Assembly: GCA_030762895.1 (NCBI GenBank)
Contig: CM061063.1
Coordinates: 58,359,196-58,423,195 of the forward strand
DNA length: 64,000 bases
Source of the DNA: Sophora flavescens
Taxonomy: Eukaryota; Streptophyta; Magnoliopsida; Fabales; Fabaceae
Reading direction: 5' to 3'
Shown here: one piece after another, positions 33,401-44,300 of the stretch
Position numbering within the stretch: position 1 is the first letter of the stretch
Layout: each line of letters starts with the position of its first letter
Program-made: the position numbers and the translations under genes
Notes under the pieces: generated by a model
Told to the model about the DNA's origin: nothing
Database searches by the model: none
What the model saw: only the letters and a program-made list of their open reading frames with translations

Positions 33401-34433
33401 AGAACAATGAGTCAAATTTTGATTTATAACCCTGACATATCTGAGTGAGATCAGTGTGTTATGTGATGTGCTTGGGCATTGTTTTGTTCGTTTTTACAAT
33501 GCGCCATGTGCGAGCCTGATCAGCTTGAAACGAAACAGAAAGTTGTGGGATCTCTGGAGATTAGGGATCAAAATAGAGTTGAATATTGAAGTGCCATGCA
33601 TTCTCTTTATAAAACCGATTGTTCGGGTTTGAGACCCTTTGTTATAACACTGTTATGTTATGTATATGCATGATTTAAAATGCTTATATGATTATGTGAT
33701 GCATGTATCATGTGTATGGTTGTTGTGTGATATATCCATTTGTCGGTATCTCACCCTTACAAACATTTCAGGATTCTTCTAAGTTCGATATTGTACCCTG
33801 GGTACTCTATCACAGATAGTGCAGAGGAGTCTTTCTAAGTCACTCAAAGACTTAGATGTAGTTGCTTGATGAGGTATTATTTGCGGAATAACTTTTAGAA
33901 CGACCAGCTTAGGATTGAGACTTGGATTATTTTGGTGGTATGAATGAGTTTGGCTCAGAGAGCCTTTATTTTAAAAGGGAATGTCTATAGCTCGGAGAGC
34001 ATATCTTTAGAATGAAAATCTAAGCTATTTCTTTTGGTCTTGTAAAGCTTATGGCTATAACTATTATTTTTATGTATTGATGCCTGGTTGAATTTAGTGT
34101 AACTGGAATCCTGGAGAGAAATTGTAAATATTTTAACAGGTGTTATTTTACTCTGGGATGTCCGAATTACAGAGGAGACTCTGTCGAAATTTTTGTAAAA
34201 ATACTATCTTGTATTTAAGTATATCCTTTAAATTAAACAGGCTTGTCAAGCTATGATAGTAAGTTTGTGTGTCGATCAATTAAGGCTTAGGTATGGAGTC
34301 GTGACAAAATTTTTCACCCAATTTCAGACACTTATGTACTTATATAAGTTATTTTCCGAAAGCACCATCAAATTTTCTTTTAATTTTTATTTTCGCACGT
34401 GTTACGTAGTAATGCCCAAGGGAGGGTGTTACA
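30406..34433 (+). repeat. Right LTR of the Gypsy element
   Basis: Uninterrupted 4,028-bp LTR, TGTAACACCC to GGGTGTTACA. It contains the TATA box near 30,880, a CT-rich leader, a CG-rich segment near 31,070-31,220, telomere-like repeats near 31,459 and the GGACTGTGTGTCC array. It gives the reference for the empty site of the nested element in the left LTR (31,220 region). Confidence 0.92.
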
Positions 34434-35785
34434 TCACCTATGAGCAGTGTCCTTATCATATCAGCCTTCATTGCCATATATTTACATATATTTTGGTTTT
34501 GGTTTTTTAATCTAAATTTTTATGATTTAATTATTTATAGTATTCAAATTTATATATTTTTACCTATTTTTTTTGGTGCTATATTTTACCTAATTTTCAT
34601 TAAATTTCATTGAATTTTAATCTATAATAACTTAATATTATGTTCATATCATACCTTATGTGGTCATAATTATAACATGTGAATTATAAAAATAAAAAAA
34701 ATTATTTTATATTATAAGTATGATAATTATCTTAGTTTTTACTTTTTATTTTTATTTTTTTTATATAACATCTTATATATTGGGAGTATCTTGATAATTA
34801 TGACATACATAATATATGTCATCAATCAAATAAACTTTTAAATTATTGCAGGAATTTCAAAAAAAAAAAATTGAGGAATTTTAGCTAATTGATTTTTTTT
34901 AAAACCTTTATCCACTAAAAAAATCGAGAATTTACATTCCTAATAATATACTCCTTTAATATGTGATTCTCGAAAATGAAAATCTAAAACTTGGAACAAA
35001 TGTCCTTTTAGCTAAATAGCGTATAAAAAATATGTTTTTATATTTTGTGTGTGACAATTTTAATTTATTTTAACTTTTTTGTATTGTGGTGCTTATTAAG
35101 ATAAATTATGTGCGTTCCCCTGATAATTTTAACCATGTAATATTGGTGGAGTTATTGATATTCTTAATTATTTATTCATATTCTTTATTAATTAATGATA
35201 AATTTATAAAATTTTAAAATTAAAATTATGACCAATTAGTAACAACTAACAAAAGCGATTTAGAGTGCCAAAATATTATTCGCAATTTCCCACACACACA
35301 CATTATTGACAAGATCTGAATTTTTTAATTATTAATTAATTTGTATTTTATTCCAATTTTTTTATAAGCAATATTTTATTCCAATTACTTGTGCAATTCC
35401 CAACATTTTTTTTGGTAGTGACACAGTTGATGGATAACTTGGTCCCTTAAGTATATAGTCAGGGGTTCGATTTCTGGCTCATGCATATGGAAGAACATCT
35501 GTTGGGAGAAGTCAACTCCTTAAATGGATCTCAGTACCTCGAGAATTAGTCTCTGGCTCCCGACCAGAGGATACCCGAGTTTACCACACAAAAAAAATAT
35601 AAGAACAACACAATTAATCTACGAATTAAAGAGAAATTTTATTAAGTATTATTATCATTTCGTCAAGAAAACCAATCCATCAAAGGAGAAACAAATTAAA
35701 AATAATTTCAATAACTCCATTGAGGAAAGAAATATAAAAATCCAAGCAAAATAGGAGGAAAATAATATGCTAAGTATTTAACACT
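34434..35785. other. AT-rich intergenic region
   Basis: Pre-insertion flank of the Gypsy element, with a probable SINE at 35,415-35,600. It would have been upstream sequence of the PLP-enzyme gene before the retrotransposon arrived. No gene recognised; the 76-codon frame at 35,524 is low-complexity Lys/Asn. Confidence 0.45.
35415..35600 (+). mobile_element. Probable tRNA-derived SINE
   Basis: A clear B box (GGGGTTCGATTTC, about 35,461-35,473) lies about 40 bp after a weak A-box-like GATGGATAACTTGG. A body with CTCGAGAATTAGTCTCTGGC and an A-rich end (CACAAAAAAAATAT) follow. The order and spacing fit a SINE. It is weaker than the SINE at 1,105. Confidence 0.5.
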
Positions 35786-35794
35786 AATGGTATG

Positions 35795-36147
35795 CTATTA
35801 TTACTTTTTTTTTGTTTAATTATACTTTTGATCTCCTATTTTAGTGCTTAGGCGATTTTGGTCCCTCGATTATTTTGCTCGATTTTTTAGTTCACATATT
35901 TTAGAAATGTGCAAGTTTGGTGGTTTATCTGTATATTAACATCCCGTAGTTAATTGTGTATCTAACATGGCTTATTGTAACACCCCAACTTGTGCGTCAA
36001 ATGGTTACCCGTTGCAGAAAATAAAACTTATTAAATCGTTGGTTACTTTCGGAAAATAATATTTTCTTATTAAATAAGTATTCTCAAAAACAGTGATACA
36101 ATTTTTTTCCCTAAAGAGATGAACACTCAGAATATGAACAACAGAAA

Positions 36148-36213
<66 letters not shown>

Positions 36214-38797
36214 TCAGATCAGCAATTGTAGTATAAGTACATAGTTACAGAACAAACATACGGCCTTTATAAGAATAGACCATTGACATGGTTAGAAAAT
36301 GAGTAGATAAGAGAAATATAAGCATCATAAAGCAAAAGGGTCCGGAACCACATCACAAAATATCATGGTTCTCAGGAACCAGGAATCATCCAGACAAGGA
36401 TAAACTACGCCACAAAAGAAAACCCAAAGCCAGTCCAACTAGAGATAGCCATTAGGAAGGCCAGAATGAACACCCCCACTCCCAGAAGACGAATCAGGCA
36501 TGACATCCAAAACCTCCCCTCCTTCGTCAGGAGATTCATCAACGTCGTCGTCATCAAGAACAACTTACTCTGGCTCGACATCGAAGAACTCCTCCGAATC
36601 CTCCTCCGGGGGCAAGTCAGGTACAACTCCGGGAAGTGGTACTCCAAGAGGTGGATGCACGTGCAACTGTCCTCGCTCAGCCAAAACATGAAGGTAATAC
36701 CAGGGAGGTGGTAGTGAAATCCTCACCGACTGGACAGTTTGAATTATTTTCACTTATACTAAGATTATTTTAAGAAAATGATTTTCCTCTATCTTTAAAA
36801 TATTTCACACTTAGTTCTCAAAATATTTTCCGTCTCATTCTTCGAAAATGATAACATACTAAAATATTCTGTTTACAGTTCCATCTTTATATTCATTCTT
36901 TTATCAAGAAATCATCAAATAAATATTTTCGTTCCAAAATTCTCATAAGGATTTTTAAGACTTTTACCATCATAATTAATTGAGCACCGACGAGTGACAG
37001 GCTTCTCAGACATCAATCAATCAACAGTAATATTTCCACATCAATATCATGACAGTTAATATAATTCACGCCATATATCAAATTCTTAGTGACATTTTAG
37101 CACTGATAGTTCAATCACATAATCATTTTAGATAATCACAACAAGTCTTAAGACAACTTCACAATCCACAAACAATTGCATACAGTTATTGAAACATCTC
37201 TCAGGCAGTCCCCTCTTACCTGAGTTCAAAGTAGAGATGTTTCTTTTCCTTAACCGGGTACCACGATCTTCCTCGCTTGCGTCACAATGGAAGTCTAAAG
37301 ATTCCAACACATAATCACCAGTTAAAAACAACCAAAACATTCAATCTACCCTAGGCATAGGTTCGGCCACAACATGAAAATAGGGCTAGGGACTTCAAAA
37401 TTTTCAAACTCATGGATTATTGATCCTTAAGTATTAGAGATTCATAATCAATGGTCATCATACAAGGATTGACCAAAAATCCCTCTAAGCCACTAGGTTA
37501 GGGTTTCGGCCATGGTTTCATAAAATAGGCTAGAAATTTTCAAACTTTTCAAGCTTTTAGATTTAACATCAAAAGGTAGTAAAGAGTTCAAATCAATGAT
37601 CATACTTTGAAAGTTGAAACAAAACTTCCTTGTTCCCAAACAACAACATAGATTCGGCCTTCATAGGAAAATAGGGAAGGAAATTTTTGTTTGATGTAAG
37701 ATCTTAGATAAACAATATAGAGATCACTGTGAGTCCATAGAAATTGGTTTCAACTCAAATGAAGTTTTCTACTAATTCTAGAGAATTTAGAAGTTATGGA
37801 TGATAGATGGAAGAATATGGCATAAAACTCAACGAGTAAGTGAATAGAATAACTTAGATGAGTAAGGGATTAGAGTATTACCCTTGAAGCTTGAAGGAAA
37901 GAAATGAGAAAGATGATGAACTCTTGAAGATGAAGAAAAACCAATGAACTTTGTAAGTGTTCTTTGTTAGCTTGAATGTGTAAAGTGACGAGTTGAAGAA
38001 GAAGTGAATATATATAGGCAAGGAGGGTGTGGAGCCGTGGAGAGGAGAGAGGAATGAGGGACTTGGGTTCCAAGTTTTAGTTAAGATGAGTTTGGTTGGA
38101 AAAAAATGAGGAAAAATGAGTTTTTGGATTAAAATAAGATATATTCAAAAAAGTTGTCATAGTTACTTTCTTGATGTGACATAGACTTTAGTCAATCAAG
38201 TCACTTAACTCAAACAAGTCACCTTAGTCTTCTCAGCTCTCCATTCTGCTTCATTGTTTACCCGATTCAAGTTCCCGATCATAATCTCCTAAGATTTCGT
38301 TTGGATAAAACATTATATTTTGTTTCCGAACCTAAATTTTCAAAAATCACCAAGACTGAAGGAAATACGATAAAAACACTATCTGTTTTGTTCACGGGTC
38401 AAAATTAGGTTTTCTGCTCAGTAAACTTCTACTATCAGTGAAAACGTGGACCGGTTTTCTTCTGAATTTTCAACCGAAAATTTTACCGCGACTTTCTACG
38501 ATATGGTAGAACAAGACAATAATTTTAGTTTATATAAAATTATCCTCTGGATTTTTACAAAAATAAACACATATACACATGCATTTACTGATATAGAAAG
38601 ACAGAAATCGGGGCGTTACACTTATGATATTCTAAGTGAATGCAAATTTCGAATGTTAATTATTAGATGTTAACTTAATGAATGGATCAAAATTGCACAT
38701 TTTTAAAATATATGGACTAAAATCGAGCGGAACAAAATTGGGGATCAAAATCGCCTAAACAATAAAATAAGAGACAAAAAATATAACTTTTTTACAG
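35795..38797. mobile_element. Mutator-like MITE split by a solo LTR
   Basis: About 100 bp at 35,823-35,930 is the reverse complement, with mismatches, of 38,683-38,790. Shared blocks are TTTAGGCGATTTTG-type, GCTCGATTTT and ATTTTAAAAATGTGCAA-type. Outside lie AATGGTATG (35,786-35,794) and AATGGTATA (38,798-38,806), a 9-bp target repeat with one mismatch. Long inverted ends and a 9-bp duplication indicate a Mutator-like MITE of about 350 bp, later enlarged by the solo LTR. Confidence 0.75.
35976..38620. mobile_element. Solo LTR of a Gypsy-like element
   Basis: A 2,645-bp unit beginning TGTAACACCCC and ending GGGGCGTTACA. It is flanked by perfect 5-bp repeats CTTAT (35,971-35,975; 38,621-38,625). 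No internal region or second LTR is present, so it arose by recombination between two LTRs. It is unlike the neighbouring Gypsy LTR beyond the ends. It holds an (AT)n tract at 36,151-36,211. Overlapping short ORFs on both strands around 36,405-36,753 are not convincing genes. Confidence 0.93.
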
Positions 38798-38946
38798 AAT
38801 GGTATATTATCCAATGACCACAAATTAAAGAATTTATACAATCGGATAATAAAAAATTTGATGTATTTAGGGAAAATTAAAGATGGGACATTAATTATGT
38901 TACACATAACCTATCCGTGTTTATATCTACGTTCATATACATATAT

Positions 38947-39129
38947 GAGTTTAATTGGTATATACTGACAGTGTAAAGTTTTTTTACACAGACATTCAAT
39001 CATAAATTGCCACGTTAGCAAGTTTTTTTGACTCTTATCATAACTACCTTAAAAGTCATTAATTTCATGATTGGTGATTGGTTGACAGTATAAAAAACTT
39101 TACACTATCAGTGTATAGCAATTAAACTC
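38947..39129. mobile_element. Small Mutator-type MITE
   Basis: A 183-bp element with inverted ends GAGTTTAATTGGTATATACT / (reverse complement) GAGTTTAATTGCTATACACT, continuing through GTGTAAAGTTTTTT. It has a perfect 9-bp target repeat TACATATAT (38,938-38,946; 39,130-39,138). Its right repeat abuts the left edge of duplication copy B. Half-copies of the same family lie at about 4,960-5,010 and 50,635-50,685. Confidence 0.88.
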
Positions 39130-39332
39130 TACATATATATATATTTGTAGGTAAATTTGTTTCAAAATTAATTGATGATATTAATTTTTAAATGTTAATT
39201 GTTATTTATTAAATATAAACAATCAATAAATGTCACTACATATAGTGACATTAATCATTTAAACATTGATTATATGATTAAAAATATGTTAAAAAATTAT
39301 TAATGAGATTTTAAACTGGGAAAACTTGTTTT

Positions 39333-39366
<34 letters not shown>

Positions 39367-39779
39367 ATTAAATATTCATTTTTATTTACTAAATATAAAA
39401 AAGAAATTTGTCTCTTAAAAAAAAAAAAAAATATAGTGTCGCTATATATTATTAGATATTGATTATATAATTAAAGTTGAATTAAAATTCATGTAAAAAA
39501 AAGATGAATTAAAATTATTAATGAAAAAGTAAGAAAATATAATGGATTATGTATTATCAAATGACAAATGACCATTTCCAACGAGTGTCCCAAGAACATT
39601 GATTAAAGAGTCTTCAAAAGAAAAATTTATATTGAAAAACTAAATGTAACACCTGTTAACATTCTGCATGAAATTATATATGCACCGGAGATGATAATGT
39701 AAGAGAACCTGATGATTGCGGAGCCTTGGCAGTTGGCACAAATACCAGAATACTTTCTTTTCACTAGTGCAATAAGTGC

Positions 39780-40135
39780 TTTTTACGTCAGTTAAAATTG
39801 ATTTTTTACGTCAGAATCTTGGTAGCGTAAATACAGCTGACGTTAAAAGTTAAACTTTTAACGTCAGTTCTCAACTGACATTAAATATAACACTATTAAT
39901 GTCGGTTCTTTAACACAACTGACGTTAATTTTGTCAAAAATAACGTCAGTTCTTTAACAAAACTGACGTTAATTTTGTTAAAACTAACGTCAATTGTTAT
40001 CAAGAACTGACGTTAAAGGTCTTAATTTTAACGTCAGTTGTAATAAATAACTGACGTTAATAGTGTACTGTATATTTTATAAAATACTATTAACGTCAGT
40101 TGTATGATAAAACTGACGTTAATAGTATTTTTTTT
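39780..40135. repeat. CACTA left subterminal hairpin array
   Basis: About six imperfect palindromes of about 30 bp. Each has TAACGTCAGTT, a short loop, then AACTGACGTTA, plus single TACGTCAG motifs nearer the end. Subterminal repeats in CACTA elements are the binding sites of the accessory TNPA-type protein. Here the inverted arrangement means each unit can fold into a stem. Confidence 0.85.
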
Positions 40136-40357
40136 TAATTCAGTTTTAAAATATCACTCCCCTCAGTCATCCCTGCATTCAGTAAATATCCCAGTAACAC
40201 AGAATATCACACACATTACAGAATTGCAAAGGAAAAATGGAACAATGATCCATATGTATGCCTGTTCAGAAATAATATATATTTATTAACGTAGGTTATA
40301 ACTCAAAATAAATACATAAATAAAAATAAAAATGAATGTATACTAAGTTTAAACTAC

Positions 40358-43300
40358 CTATATCAATATCCCTTCATGATGATCATCACGAGTGGCATAT
40401 ACATCGTCCACCTGTGTCTCCTCGATTATAGTAGGCATGTTTGTTGAAAAAGATGGAGTCTCAGGAATATCAAGATTTGAATCTTCATTTTCATCACTAC
40501 CATTATACATGCTTTTTCCTTGGAGAACCACGGACAACCTTTTGTTAGAAGGATCAGTGATGTAGAACACTTGTTTTGCTTGGGAAGCCATTATGAAAGG
40601 CTCATTTATATGACCTAACTTGTTGAGGTCTACCAATGTGAACCCCAATTCGTCGGTTTGTACACCACCGTTACTATCAACCCACTTACATTTAAATACC
40701 GGCACCGTAAGCTTAGTGTAATCGAGCACCCAAATATCTTCAATATATCCAAAGTAAGGTCTCGGTCTTTGAACGGGTTTTGTGTCCTTTGCACTAGAGA
40801 AGTGCATTGCTTGACCACGATCATAACCCCACTATTTTGCATGGTACTCTTGTTATCTTGTTCCTTTGTATAAAAGGAAAAGTTATTTATGTCGTATCCG
40901 CTCCAACATATGACGTTGAAGTTAGGCCCACGTGCTAGCCATTTTACGTCATCAGAAGCAGTACTACCATCCTTAAGCATTTCTTCCTTGAACCATGGTA
41001 AGAAAGTCTTGTTATGCTTGTTCAACAACCACCTTTCGCTCATTCGAGGGTTTTCTTGATTGACTTTTCTTTTATGTTCAAATAAGAAAGGCTGAACACA
41101 TTCGATGTTGTTCAATACATACAAATGTGCTTGAAGCACTTCCTCCCGATCCTTCTTATTAATTCTTAAGCCATGTGTACCCTTACCTTGACATCTGATC
41201 TCATCATGCCGAGGCTTAGGAAACCCTATAGGATCCGTGTTATGAAGGTAGTCCGAACAAAACTCAATAGCTTCTTCTGCAACATACCTTTGAACAATAG
41301 ATGCTTCCGGACGATGAGGATTCTTCACGTACCCTTTCAAGATCTTCATGTAGCGCTCAACTGGGTACATCCATCTTAGAAAAACCGGCCCACATAATAT
41401 AATCTCCCTCACCAAATGAACAATTAAGTGAACCATTATATCGAAAAAGGAAGGAGGAAAATACATATCCAATTGGCACAAGATTGTAGCAGCCTCAGCT
41501 TCCAAGTCATCCAACATTCGGGGGTCAACGACTTTGCTACATATAGAATTGAAGAATGAGCACAACCGAGTAATGGCATGTCTCACATTTTTTGTAGCAA
41601 TACCACGAATAGCAACGGGCAGAAGTTGTTGCATCAAGATGTGACAATCATGAGACTTCAAGCCAACCAATTTAAGATCACTAGAGACAAGCCTCTTCAT
41701 ATTTGAAGAGTAACCATGTGGAACTTTGATGCCCTGAAGACACCCGCAGAAAATTTGTCTCTTTTTTTGTTTTGACAAAGTATGACATTCTGGCGGCAAA
41801 TAAGTCCGCTTACCATCCTCAACAACTGGAGCTAACTGCTCTCGTATACCCATAGCAACGAGGTCGAGACGAGCATTCACACCATTCTTTGTCTTGCCTT
41901 GAATGTTGAGAAGCGTCCCGATCACACTATCACACACATTTTTCTCCACATGCATCACATCAATGCAGTGTCTGACATCAAGCTTGCGCCAGTATGGAAG
42001 ATCAAATAATATCGACCTCTTCTTCCATATGTTTTTCTCAGCAGCTTTACCTTTCTTTTTGGACTTGCCGAATATAACATCGATGTCCTTTACCCTCTGA
42101 TAAACCTGCTCTCCAATTAAGGCCGCCGGCGCTTCTTCTGTCTCTTGGCATCCATTAAAAGCTTTTTTCATCTTACGATATGGGTGATCACGTCTAAGAA
42201 ATCTTCGATGCCCAAGGTAAACCGTCTTCTTTCCATGATGCAACTGAGTGTAGCATGTGCCTTCTTCACATATAGGGCATGCTTTATGCCCCTTGACACT
42301 GTACCCGGACAAGTTACCGTATGTTGGAAAGTCATTGATGGTTCAAAATAACATGGCACGAAGCTTGAAAGTCTCATGAGAATACCCATCAACTAAATCA
42401 ACACCTTCCACCCACAGCGTTTTCAAGTCTTCAATCAAGGGACCTAGATAAACATCTAAGTCATTTCCCGGTTGCTTTGGGCCCTAAATCATCATAGACA
42501 ACATCATGTATTTGCGCTTCATGCACAACCAAGGGGGCATGTTGTAAATTACCAACAGAACAGGCCATGAACTATGAATACTACTCATGTTACCATAAGG
42601 ATTCATTCCATCCGTAGCAAGTCCAAGCCTTAGGTTTCTTGGCTCATCGGCGAAATCCGGAAACATAGTATCGATATTCTTCCATTGAATAGAATCAGCA
42701 GGATGATGAACCTTTCCATCACGTTTCCTCTCATCATTATGCCATCTAAGATTCTTCGCATCTTTCGCATTGGCAAACAATCGCTTGAACCTTGGAATTA
42801 TTGGAAGATACCACAACACCTTCGCAGGAGGACCCTTTTTTCTCACATCATCAAGATCATCATCATCATCACCACCCTTCACTTTGTATCGTGATAACCC
42901 ACATTTGGGGCAATCGTGATTGTCTTCATGAACACCGGTGTACAATATGCAATCATTGGGGCATGCGTGTATCTTCTTATACTCCATACCCATAGGACAC
43001 AATACCTTCTTGGCCTCATAGTTACGGTCAGGCAATGTGTTGTCCTCCGGAAGCAAGTCTTTCAACACTTCAAGCAATTCCGTGAAGCTTTTATCGGTCC
43101 AACCATTTCTCGCCTTCACATGAACCAATTTTAGCACCGCCGACAACCGTGTATGAGTAGTACACCCTGGATATAAAGGCTTATCCGCATCACCGCATAA
43201 CCTATCATACACATGAGCTCGATGAAAAGATTCTTTTCCAATATCACGGATCATGTCCTCTACTCGATCATCCTCCATATCTACGTCAACATCCTCACTT

Positions 43301-43563
43301 TGGGAGACACTCGACGTATTACTACTCAACAACATAGCACCATGCCATATCCATCTTGTATAACTCAAGCAAATCCCTTCACAAATCAAATGAGTACGTA
43401 TATCCTTCACCGTACATTTCCTCGTATTCAAACACTTGACACAAGGACAACAGAACATTCCATTACTATTAGGAACATTCCTTTGAGCAAATTCTATAAA
43501 TTCTCCCACCCCCTTCAAATACTCAGCACTAGTATGCTTACAAACCATCCAACTACAATCCAT
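40358..43563 (-). pseudogene. TNP2-type CACTA transposase, inactivated
   Basis: Starts at ATG 43,563 with the transposase-associated N-terminal domain (CSWM..., paired Cys FCCPCVKCLN). It continues through the TNP2 core (CPNDCILYTGVHED, CPKCGLSRYK, PWLCMKRKYMM, NLSGYSVKGHKACPICEE), a DUF4218-like region (MYPVERYMKILKGYVKNPHR) and a DUF4216-like region (ARGPNFNVICWSGYDINNFSF). In-frame stops are TAG at 42,484-42,486 and TGA at 42,343-42,345. A 1-bp shift near 40,815 moves the rest into the frame that ends at 40,358. Apart from these it is nearly full length, so inactivation is recent. No second (TNPA) gene was recognised. Confidence 0.9.
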
Positions 43564-43569
43564 AACTAG

Positions 43570-44300
43570 ATAGGTCCTGTAGATATACAAAACATATATC
43601 CAATATAAGGACAATACGGGAGATTGAAAACTATAGTTCTTAAAGATTAATTGCCAAGCACTGGTCACGGCCTGGCAGTGATGTCCATCACGGTCGTAAC
43701 GTGCCAACTGAACAGAACCATGCCATCACGTACAGGCAGAACCGATCACGGCCTAGCCGTGATTAGCATCACGGCCGTGACAGATCAACCAGCAGAGCAA
43801 CATGCACTCAAAACCAAAAACAGAGACGTACATTCCAAACAACTCAAATTCACGGTTTCAAGTTTCAACCATCGAGACTACAGTTTCAACATACACTCAA
43901 AACCAAAAATACAAAAATGTGCCCTAAATACTCACCGAGAAATAGGTGCTCGCGTGGTGGTGGGGAGGGGAGCTCGAGTGGTGGGCAACGTTCGATGTGG
44001 TTAGCGAGAGCGAGAGGGACAAGGAGAGTTAGTGCGCGGGAAGGGGAAAGAGAGATGTACGTCAAGTTATTGCAAAGAATGAATGGAAAGACAGAGTTAG
44101 GGTTAATAGTGTACCTCACGGTGGTGGCGAAGAAGCCCTCGCAGTGGTTGCAGTGGAGATGAGCTCGCGATTAGGGTTCTGTGCTGGGTGAGAGTGAGAG
44201 TGAGGGTTGAGAGTGATTTAGGGTTGAGCGTGATGAAAAGAGAAAAGAGACGTACGTACAAAGCGAAGTGCAGAAGGCGCGCGGGTGTAAACATTATATA
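43570..44300 (-). promoter_or_regulatory. Presumed 5' leader and promoter of the transposase gene
   Basis: GC-richer DNA upstream of the transposase start, with CACGGCC/GGCCGTGA palindromic repeats at 43,665-43,785 and a GAGAGTGAGAGTGAGGG tract near 44,190. It is inferred to hold the promoter and untranslated leader. No TATA box was pinned down. Confidence 0.4.

Larger units (their letters stand above)
20296..34433 (+). mobile_element. Gypsy-type LTR retrotransposon with very long LTRs
   Basis: The left LTR is 20,296-26,953 (about 4.0 kb once the nested insert is removed). The right LTR is 30,406-34,433 (4,028 bp). Both start TGTAACACCC and end GGGTGTTACA. Flanks TCACA and TCACC are a likely 5-bp target repeat with one change. 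A primer site TGGTATCAGAGC lies 3 nt after the left LTR (26,957-26,968), and a purine tract AGAAGGGTAGTAA precedes the right LTR. The LTRs are nearly identical, so insertion is recent. The element lies only 92 bp upstream of the PLP-enzyme start codon. The LTRs are longer than the internal region. Confidence 0.92.

Noticed and set aside
36405..36753. Four overlapping ORFs on both strands in the solo LTR
   Set aside because: Mutually incompatible frames, Ser/Gly-rich on one strand, inside an LTR; no domain recognised.
40658..43569. Many plus-strand ORFs in the CACTA interior
   Set aside because: Antisense to the TNP2 transposase frame.
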